From assembly GCA_024516035.1 (NCBI GenBank), contig CM044961.1, positions 18,605,374 to 18,669,373 on the forward strand: 64,000 nt of DNA, in the 5' to 3' direction. The stretch is from Bactericera cockerelli. Lineage: Eukaryota > Arthropoda > Insecta > Hemiptera > Triozidae. Every line of letters begins with the position of its first letter. The stretch's first letter is position 1. Below the pieces are notes generated by a model. That model had not been told where the DNA came from, did no database searches, and saw nothing but the letters and a program-made list of their open reading frames with translations. Made by a program: the position numbers and the translations under genes. This document shows, piece by piece, positions 56,901 to 64,000 of this stretch.

Positions 56901-59900
56901 CGGTTTTAACGTCTTTTGATTTGAGAGATATAGTTGTATTAACCGTCGATTCGAAGGAAATCGTGCCAGCTACCCACATTCACCTCACCCCGCCTGGATT
57001 GGGCCGGAAATGCCAGCTTCACGTATTCGGGGGAAACAGAAGAATTTTCTAACAGAAAATTCAACCGGGGATCAAACTCAGGATCTCTAGACTACGGGTA
57101 GTAGTCACAACCGTTGGAACAGGGAGGCTGGCTTCACTATCTATTTATTTATTTAGAAACTCTTTATTAGTAGATAGAACATATATACAGACAAATAATG
57201 GTAAAAATTAAATATAAAAATTGACAATATTAATAATATAAACAAGAAGAAAAAAATAATAATAATAAACAAAATATATACATATGTGCTAACTAAAGGG
57301 CGGGGTTATTGCCTATGGCAATCTCTTCCACCCAACCCTTATATACTCCGAATCTAGAGTCATATACTCGGAAGTAACAAGAACACGTACCGCTCGGACT
57401 GCCAGGAGGTCGCTGTCGACTCTTGAAGAGGATTCTGTCCGTGTAGGAGGGTGTGCGCTGCTTGTGCGAGGAATCAAAGTGGCAGGTCCCGGGGTCATAC
57501 TTGAACGTGGGCGGGAATGTGATCGGACCTTCCTCGAAACCTGACGAAAATTGATGTTATGAACATTTTTTTTTGGTTAAGTTCACGGAGAAATTACTCC
57601 ATTTTTATAATTAATATTAGGTATTGAAAAAAAAAAAAATCTTAAAAAAAATACATACATAAGCTTATTCAATAATAATATTGAATGCGTCAATCAGATC
57701 GCTCTCTGTGCAGAGGAAGATGTCAACACCTGCATCCCTAATGATGTTCCCAACATTGTTTTTTTTTTTATATAAATTGAATAGTTTGAAATTAGAACAC
57801 GATAGATAGTAGTATCTTATTCATCAGTTTAACTTTTGTACTGTAGCATATGAGCGGCTTCGATTGGACTCTTGTGGAAGATTAAAAATGCATAGTACGA
57901 GTATTAATATTATACTCGTACCTTACACCCATCGTCTCGTATAATGTATTAATTACAAGTTGGCCATGCCTCGATAGACTCACCGCGCCGCAGGCCTGGC
58001 CACAACGCGGCTAGTTGTTTATAATTATACGTAAGTAGGTAGAAGCAATAGTTGAGATGTGGTCGACGTCATAAATTGAGAAATTCAAGCATACAAAGTT
58101 GATGTTAAAAAAAAAATGTCTACAAACGGCACGATAAAATCCCTATCGTGATATCACCATGTAGTTGAAAAGGACGTCAAATCTAAAAAATAAAAGACTA
58201 AAAAAAAAATAAAAATTCAAAAGTAAAGTTATGATATTTGTCTAAATCACTTTCGTGATTCAGAATTAGTCAAACTCGATTTAATCATTTTTTGTTTCAC
58301 TTGCGACTCGAACCGATACCTCTAGATTACAAGTCCGTCGCCTTATTGACCAAGCGACTGAGGTCGGTTAAAAAAGGGTTGGGTGGAAGAAATTGCCACA
58401 GGCAATAACCCCGCCCTTTAGGTAGGACATTTCTCTCTTTTTCTCCTTCTTGTATATTTGTTTAATCTTTTTGTTTTTCTTTATATTTCATTGTGTTCTA
58501 CTATATATATTTTTTGTTCTACCTAATAAAGCTTAAAAAAAAAAAAAAAAAAAAGAGACTACCTTTGAAGACGGAGCCTTCACTGAGAGACTTGCTGAGC
58601 TGACAGTCCAGCGGCATGGGCATGGTGGCGGGGAGGGGGAAGGTCTGCTGCTTGAACCACTGGATGACGTCATCACGCGGCTGAGTCACCCGGAAGTTGA
58701 GATCCCCGCACCAGAACACGTAGTCGTAGTTCTGGGTCACGTCTGTAGGGTATCAAATCAAATCAAATTTTTATTAATGTTTATCAATTTACACAAATTG
58801 TTAATACAAGTCAAAATAAAGTTAAAAAAAAAAGAAACATAGAGATAAGAAATAAATATGTAGAACCTAACCCAACTCAACATAATCAGCAAAGAGAAAA
58901 GGGAGAGAATACCAATTGGTGTGTCATTGGGAGAATAAAGAATAAATAAAAATCATAAGAATAAGAATAAGAAAAAAAAAAAAATTACAAGTCTAAACCT
59001 AAATCAGAGGACAAAAACTCAGCCGAAGAATAGTACAGTACAAAAACCCATACAGTTGTAATATTAATATCGCCTTGGCCTGATCGCTTTTCTAGATTTT
59101 AGCTTAACTATTGGGACTGGGTCTGGCTGGGGGACTATAAACAGGGAGTAGACCAGCATTGGCTTGGTTCTGGGGGGCCTTGTCAATTATTAGCCTCCTT
59201 GTAAAGACAGTGGTAGAAGTGCTGAGTCATTCCTCCACTGTCTGGCTACCATGGTTCACGATGACGCTACCCTATGATGATGATTGGGACTTGGACCATC
59301 GACCTTCAGATTACAAGTCCGACGCCTTATCGATCGAGCTACTGAGGGCGGCATCTTTTTCTACTTACCTTTGTGGCGATGTTTGCATGGGACTTCTTTG
59401 GGCAGGTCGAGTGACTTGACTATGCGCCGCACATCGTCTATTCTCTCCTTCACTCTCTCCTCGTGTGCTGTCAAGTGTGACGTCACAAAGAGAAACGAGC
59501 TTCCGAACAGAGTGAACCCAATGGCCACCGCGCCTTTCGTTCGGAAAGCTGAGCCTGCCCTGACCTGAAATGGAGCTATTTATTAGCTAGCAAATCTGTA
59601 CTTACGAAACAAAAATCCACTTTATGAATGACTCCGAGGTTTAACGGTTGTGACTACTGCTCGTGGTCAAGAGATCTTAAGTTCGATCCTCGGGTTGGGC
59701 AAAGGGTTGGGTGGAAGAGATTGCCTAAGGCAATAACCCCGCCCTTTAGTTAGGACATATATTATGTATATATTTATTTATTTTTTTCTTCTATTATATT
59801 GTACATTGTATTTTCATTTGTAATTATTTGTATTGTATATTATATGTCCTATTACCTAATAAAGTGTAAATAAATAAATAAATCTAACAAAAATTCTGTT

Positions 59901-62347
59901 CCCTTCTAATCAAGCGAGGCTATGCATTTCCTGCCAAACTCAGGCTAGGCGAGGTTAATTTCGGTTGTTGGTATGATTCACAGCAATTGGAGGGTAAAAC
60001 CTTTCTCCTGAATTAAACCCGTCCTGAAGGGTAAACTTGTAGGATCACCGAAGTTAAGCAACGTCCTGTAAAGTGAAGACTTTGTGATGAGGTTAATATG
60101 GGTAGCAGGTTTGTGAGTTTCCTGCGAATGGAGGGTAACACCCCTGTCGGGGTATGACCATGCAGTTGAAAGCGACGTTAAAGCAAAAAAAAAAAAAAAA
60201 ACTAATAGAATAAATGTACAGGAATGAAGCCAAGACATTGGATCTGGGCGTCCATATAATCCTCTCACCACCGTGATATACTAGTAAGTATCTGTGCTTA
60301 TCTCATGGACAAGGAATTATTATAGCTATATTTACATAATAAAAATACCACGTACGGCTTCTACCCTCGACATGATGGAAGCTGATTCACTTGCTTTTGC
60401 ACACTTGAAGTAAGAATGATTCATGCTTACTTTTGCAAGTACGATCATTTACAACAGGAAAATTAATTCAACCTTGTTACATAAAGCGTTCTAATTGTTC
60501 ACTTGAGCAAGTACAATTCAAGGATATTCACGTTTACGGTGAGTTGGATTCGCTCTTTCAAATCATGTTTTCTTAAGTGTGTATAAAAGTAAGGCTCGTT
60601 TCAAGGTTACATGCTATCTGAGCTAACACTTTAGTCATAGTACCTTAATATTTTTTACTATATTTTTTTTTAAATTACATTAATTTCCATATTCAAAGCC
60701 AAATTCATTTTCATCAAAGTACCTTAATATACTTTACGTAAAGTACCTATACTTTTCGATCTCCAAATATTTTGCACTGGAAGTGAAAGAGTGACAATTG
60801 ACGCGCCGCCTATTTGTTAAATACTTAGGTATTTGGTAATATTTGGTAATACTTAGGTAATTGTGACATAATAACACAAAGAAAAAGCATTATTAATTAT
60901 TAATTACTTAGGTATTTGAATTTCGAAAATTAGTTATTTTTTGCTAGTCATGAATAATTCTAATACAATTAATTTCGGGACTTACCGAATGCTCTGCCTC
61001 CTCTGGTTCTGAACAGAACCAAATGAGGTGTCGACGCACATAAACAGCCAAATGAATTGTGCCCAGTGTTTTGGATTCAAGCATTACAAATGAATGACCC
61101 AGAGTCATTTGAATGCTCACTTCCCAGTCCTCACGTTCTGGGTAAGACTCTTGGGTCCCAATAACTACCATGTCTGGTAGATGATCAAGAGAATCCGGCA
61201 AGAACAGAGAGCTCAGTTCTTTGGGTGGCTCCTTTAAAAAAATATATAGAGTCCATTTTGAATGCTTATATTTTCGAAACAGAAGCTTCATAATTTTCTT
61301 TAATGGTATGCTAGAAAACAGAATGCTATTAATTGTACTACTCAGCATTTACGTTTTGAAGATCACATCACGGAAAAGTTGGTCTTAATGCAGAGTTCAT
61401 TAATTCAGAGCTCTGGCGATCTCTCAAGTTATGGATCGCGTTAACCAAAATGTTTTCGGGGATAGTTTTGATTTTTAGGTCAAGTAGCATATTTTAGTTC
61501 TTGTAGGGTTTTTGGTTTTTACCCAAATCAAGACTACAAGATATCAATGCTATCCTCAAGGACAGTAAACGCGATGCACAGCTCGAGAGAATGACTGAAT
61601 TCATGTATTCTGCATCAAGACCCACATCAAAGCAGCTATTCATTTTTCGTCACGAGGTATGAGTGGACCCCGAACATCCAAGTACAGAGCAGAAAAAATC
61701 CTACCCCACTGGGAATCGAACCCAGGTCACCATGCGTGCAATGCCTAGCGCGCTAACTCACTCGGCCAAGATATCAATGCTATCCTCAAAGACAGTAAAC
61801 GCGATGCAAAGCTCGAGAGAATGACTGAATTCATGCATTCTGCATCAAGACCCACCCTTCATGGTCATTGATGTGATCTTCAAAACGTGAATTGGAGAGA
61901 TTTTTCTCTTATGGCCAAATTATAAAACAGTGTAGTAGTCACAGTGGCCGAGTGAGGCATTGCAAGCATTGTGAACTGGGTTTGATCTCCAACAGGGCAG
62001 GATTTTTTCTGCTCTATACTTGGATGTTCAGGGTCCACTCATACCTCATGAGGAAAAATGAGTAGCTGCGTTGATGTGAGCAGTAACCAGTAGAAGAATT
62101 GTAGGCAAAAACAAGATATGGTATACCAAAAACATTTCAGTATACAGCAGCTGCTGTTTCATGGCTACAAAATATAAAGGACTATGAAAAACTCATCTAT
62201 TAAAAAAATAGATAAATACTAGATCTTACCTGTCCATTCATGTTCCAAGTTCCTACATATATGTGAATGTCACGATTAGGTAATGCTTTGTCAAGTTCTG
62301 AAGCACCAAGTAATGCATTGACAGTAGCTCTGCCTTGAAGGTAGTTT
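50943..62347 (-). CDS. INPP5E: Inositol polyphosphate 5-phosphatase, INPP5E type (N-terminus outside window)
   Basis: Six minus-strand exons, 62347-62230, 61231-60986, 59564-59369, 58742-58563, 57540-57391 and 51160-50943, splice with agreeing phases into 368 codons plus a stop; the first begins with one base of a split codon, so upstream exons lie to the right. The complete 5-phosphatase domain is present: [10 protein letters not shown] (metal site), [56 protein letters not shown] and [12 protein letters not shown]. The protein ends CSIQ, a CaaX box for prenylation, as in INPP5E, which removes the 5-phosphate of PI(3,4,5)P3 and PI(4,5)P2 and acts at cilia and membranes. The last intron (51161-57390) holds the tandem array and LINE. 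The four 3' exons are GC-rich while the two 5' ones are AT-rich. Confidence 0.92.
51383..52259. repeat. 268 bp tandem array, 3.3 copies, in an INPP5E intron
   Basis: Units start at 51383, 51651, 51919 and 52180 (TTTATTCATTTCACGGTCGA). Each contains CGAAACCCAATAATACAAAA, AATCGCCCAACTATGCTAAC and a minus-oriented family A element. Spacing is 268, 268 and 261 bp, and units are nearly identical. The fourth unit is cut at 52259 by the LINE insertion. Confidence 0.92.
52446..55843 (-). pseudogene. LINE ORF2: APE endonuclease and reverse transcriptase, interrupted
   Basis: The N-terminal part (55843-55532) has the endonuclease start [19 protein letters not shown] and [10 protein letters not shown]; the rest (55086-52446) has IIGDIN, RT motifs [63 protein letters not shown] and the catalytic [14 protein letters not shown] splits it inside the endonuclease. 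Counting TA-flanked excision, both halves are in one frame and total 984 residues with no other stop, so it was intact when the MITE arrived. Confidence 0.88.
55089..55529. mobile_element. 441 bp MITE with 140 bp inverted repeats, inserted in the LINE
   Basis: Inverted arms 55089-55228 and 55390-55529 begin CAGGGTGGTCCAAAAAGTTT and differ at only a few positions. TA flanks both sides (55087-55088, 55530-55531). The first nine bases and general form match the 41841-46913 element, so both belong to the same Tc1/mariner-like end family. Confidence 0.88.
55897..56694 (-). CDS. LINE ORF1: coiled-coil RNA-binding protein
   Basis: The intact 265-residue frame starts at MAPKKKGNQ (first ATG in good position; the open frame runs 17 codons further 5'). 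An acidic/basic N-terminus is followed by a long heptad coiled coil (about 35-115), then [20 protein letters not shown], an RRM-like segment as in L1/CR1-type ORF1 proteins, and a basic C-terminus. It would bind the LINE transcript in an RNP. ORF2 begins 53 bases after its stop. Confidence 0.85.
   Translation of the reverse strand: MAPKKKGNQTVDDKKVTRKTTVLESSDSEDSEVDIMEEKIEKVMKKVMNEFKKEIKKELQEFEKSLSFTSGKMEEMLEEMKELKKRQVSLENENEMLKEKVRKMEISVEDLEQYSRNRNIEIYGIPFTKDENLEKIVKDIGIDINVEIKDGEIDVVHRIPTRNNKNPEPVVVQFLSRKKRDEMIQKAKDKQITTTTLNMSGPQRTIYINEHLTKQRKRLLYETKQKKKEMAYKFVWTKGGKVFLRKNETSNVIQVRTFEELDYII
56855..57125 (+). mobile_element. SINE-like repeat, family S
   Basis: Contains GGTTTTAACGTCTTTTGATT, ATCGTGCCAGCTACCCACAT, CTGGATTGGGCCGGAAATGC and CAGCTTCACGTATTCGGG, in the same orientation as 16143-16490. 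Confidence 0.65.
57143..57345 (-). mobile_element. SINE-like element, family A, uninterrupted
   Basis: Runs from TTATTTAGAAACTCTTTATT to TGGCAATCTCTTCCACCCAA plus CCCTT. It provides the empty-site version of the copy split by the 26491-26872 MITE (ATATACATATGTGCTAACTA). It ends about 45 bp from the INPP5E exon at 57391. Confidence 0.8.
57960..58014 (+). mobile_element. Possible Helitron 3' end
   Basis: GCCATGCCTCGATAGACTCA then CCGCG...CGCGG and CTAG followed by T resembles the 3' end of the elements at 21577 and 24071 in layout. The 5' end could not be placed. Confidence 0.35.
58285..58365 (-). repeat. tRNA-like SINE head
   Basis: GCGACTCGAACCGATACCTC (B-box complement) and CTTATTGACCAAGCGACTGA (A-box side) give a tRNA-like pattern related to the one at 59290-59345. 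Confidence 0.5.
58369..58553 (+). mobile_element. SINE-like element, family A, adjoining an INPP5E donor
   Basis: Starts AAAGGGTTGGGTGGAAGAAA and ends with CTAATAAAGCTT and a poly(A) of about 18. The INPP5E donor (minus strand, GT at 58562-58561) is only about 8 bp from the poly(A), so the intron begins GTAGTCTC followed by poly(T). Confidence 0.8.
59115..59355. mobile_element. Interspersed repeat plus tRNA-like head near an INPP5E donor
   Basis: 59115-59280 repeats 24328-24490. It runs into a minus-oriented tRNA-like head at 59290-59345 (CTTCAGATTACAAGTCCGAC, ATCGATCGAGCTACTGAGG). The INPP5E donor at 59368-59367 lies about 15 bp beyond. Confidence 0.55.
59701..59884 (+). mobile_element. SINE-like element, family A
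   Basis: Runs from AAAGGGTTGGGTGGAAGAGA to CCTAATAAAGTGTAAATAAA plus TAAATAAAT. Its 3' half (TATTATATTGTACATTG, TATATGTCCTATTA) is the subtype found in the 268 bp array. Confidence 0.75.
59965..60320. mobile_element. 5S-rRNA-derived SINE-like sequence with a family S end
   Basis: At about 60030-60065 the plus strand reads GGATCACCGAAGTTAAGCAA then CGTCCTG, matching the highly conserved internal region of eukaryotic 5S rRNA; after a gap GAGGTTAATATGGGTAGCAG resembles the 5S segment GGTTAGTACTTGGATGGGTG. An A-run of 18 follows at 60185-60201. Beyond it, 60225-60320 is a minus-oriented family S end (TAATCCTCTCACCACCGTGA). It is too diverged to be a 5S gene. Confidence 0.6.
61348..61889. mobile_element. 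Inverted-repeat element containing a SINE, in an INPP5E intron
   Basis: ACGTTTTGAAGATCACATCA at 61348 is the exact complement of 61870-61889, and weaker complementarity extends about 90 bp inward. The right arm is duplicated: 61539-61625 and 61767-61853 differ at three or so positions (both contain ATCAATGCTATCCTCAA and AGCTCGAGAGAATGACTG). Between the copies lies a T3 SINE (61637-61766, minus). Confidence 0.65.
61935..62075 (+). mobile_element. tRNA-derived SINE, family T3, partly CpG-decayed
   Basis: CACAGTGGCCGAGTGAGGCA (A-box side), TGGGTTTGATCTCCAACAGG (decayed B-box, family GGGTTCGATCCCC) and CTCATACCTCATGAGGAAAA match the family in plus orientation. Confidence 0.65.
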
Positions 62348-64000
62348 CTGGAGGAAAAAACAAAGATCACACGAAAATAGTATTAATTGCACATTTTAAA
62401 AAGAAACAGGCCTGACCAACCAATAAAATTCTGACCCTAATATTCGAGTTTACATCAAATAAAATAGATATTATGCAAAGAAATAAATATTTTAACAATC
62501 AGAACAGCATACATTATGTACAAGTACATTGATTATAATATTATATCCTTCAAAAGGTTTGGGATCAAAAGAATCTCTAGTATAAACTTTACATCATTAT
62601 TCACATTTATAAGTATAGATTTGTATTTTGTAATATCTTTGAGTCTACTTCTATTTGATCTAAGTGCAGAACAAAAGTTATTAGATGAAATTTTATGTTT
62701 AGATATGTATGCAAAAAGTCACTATCAATAATCTGAAAGGGCTCTAATAAAAACATACCTATAGGTTATACCTAAATAAAATTATTTTTAATTCAATCTA
62801 TTAAAAAAGGTATGATGAAGCACTCTTGGGGACAAATTTACAAAAAAATAAAGACACACTAGTTCTGGTACAGGGTGTGAAGGTTGTAAAATGAACATAC
62901 AAATACTTGCAAAAAAATATTGTTACCTACTAAAAATAACTTCTACTAAGATTGAATCAAGTAGAGAAAAAAAGCATGGAAACATTGGAACCTACATATA
63001 TAACTCTAAAAAAGAAACAAAGTCCATGACATGAAAAATCATGTATTAGCTTGGTTGAAATTCTTTATATCCATATTATAATTTACCAAATTTCTTATAT
63101 AAATAAAAAAAAGGAGCTCTTAACAAGTATTAAAAGAATAAATATATTGAGAGAGAGAGAGAGATATAAAAACTCCATAAAATTTTAAATTATACATCTT
63201 TAACCATAGAGATAAATATTGTACATAATAAAAAATAATTTCAGGGAAAACACACAATAAAAAGAAGTCAAAACAAAGGCCAAGGAACTAGAAGTGAGAG
63301 TCCACAAAGTAAAACAGATATATTGAATAGGTAGTGAATATTCAACAAGAATCATGCCATTATATTATAAGTACACAGTAGTTTGAACATTTCTGTCAAT
63401 ATTATTAATACTAAATTTTATAGTAAAATTTAAACCTTACAAATTAAAATAGTAACAAATCATTTACAAATTTACAGATCTATATATGTTTTACTATAAA
63501 ACAAGGTATTATCTGCTCAAAAATACAAAAGTACAAAATTGTGTAATAAGCTGATAAGTGAAAGTGTAAACTTGATAGGCAAGCTCTCAATCAGATGTGA
63601 AACATTGAAAGAAAAAATAAATAATACCCATTAGGTTAAAGCTATATTGAATCTTGAATATTTCAGGAGATTCTTTTAACTCTTGGACTTTCAATAAATC
63701 AAATTTATTATTATACTTAATGAAAACTGGGATCATTAATGACTGGTATTTCCAAATATTTCCATTTTCTTCCAAGTTTATCTAGCCCACTATTCGTGAA
63801 AGAAAAATGTGTTTCGGTAGGTACTTTTAAAGATTTTAAACAATGTACTTAACCTATAAAAGAAATGGAAGCAAGAATTTTATAAATCCATTTTGGTTGA
63901 CCAAACTGGAAGAAGATTTTTCCTCTTCCGAAAGAAAAATGACTTTCTTCCAGTTTGTACATTTTATTCCATTTGAATCCTCTTTGGTCAGAAAGAAAAA
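62348..64000. other. INPP5E intron, CpG-free, no exon recognised
   Basis: Upstream INPP5E exons must lie further right. This segment has no CpG from 62447 to 63794 and a (GA)n run near 63152-63164. At 63900-63960 an imperfect inverted repeat occurs (CCAAACTGGAAGAAGATTTT with TTTCTTCCAGTTTG). Short frames have no family features. Confidence 0.45.

Overview
The window is arthropod nuclear DNA, almost certainly from an insect. Its genes are intron-split with GT/AG sites, their products match insect families (DIMM, membrin, RPAP3, PFDN5, a mitochondrial dicarboxylate carrier, INPP5E), and AT-rich spacers are full of tRNA-derived SINEs, MITEs, Helitron-like elements and LINEs. A hemipteran is my guess, but nothing in the sequence settles the order or species. 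There is no prokaryotic, organellar or viral gene organisation.

Layout: 0.6-3.5 kb, plus strand, dimm (bHLH factor, 4 exons, 230 aa). 6.4-8.5 kb, minus strand, membrin/GOSR2 (Golgi Qb-SNARE, 3 exons, 212 aa). 10.1-11.7 kb, minus strand, RPAP3 (single coding exon, 547 aa), divergent from PFDN5 at 12.3-14.2 kb, plus strand (3 exons, 167 aa); the two share a 566 bp intergenic promoter region. 14.2-27.7 kb has no recognisable gene but many repeats. 27.7-37.2 kb, plus strand, mitochondrial dicarboxylate carrier (6 core exons and a candidate upstream exon), with a one-base frameshift in its third core exon and heavy transposon invasion of its introns. 37.2-50.9 kb has no gene; it holds a 5.07 kb terminal-inverted-repeat element with a mariner-type transposase remnant and, inside it, a nearly perfect 539 bp palindrome. 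50.9-62.3 kb, minus strand, the catalytic half of INPP5E (6 exons; the N-terminal exons lie beyond the right edge). One INPP5E intron holds a 268 bp tandem array, into which a nearly intact 4.5 kb LINE inserted; that LINE was then split by a 441 bp MITE.

Genes: RPAP3 and PFDN5 are both HSP90/prefoldin-type co-chaperone components, so their shared promoter region is functionally suggestive. Membrin (ER-Golgi fusion) and DIMM (neuroendocrine secretory fate) both concern secretion, but their closeness may be chance.

Most notable patterns: (1) CpG is absent over stretches of 1.3-1.7 kb at PFDN5 and upstream of the INPP5E catalytic exons, and nearly absent in a 1.7 kb stretch with no gene, as expected from germline gene-body methylation; (2) SINE insertions lie within a few bases of several splice donors, one with a 19 bp target duplication copying an exon end and its donor; (3) nested elements with readable insertion order; (4) a 5S-rRNA-derived SINE-like sequence. 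I found no clearly new multi-gene system.
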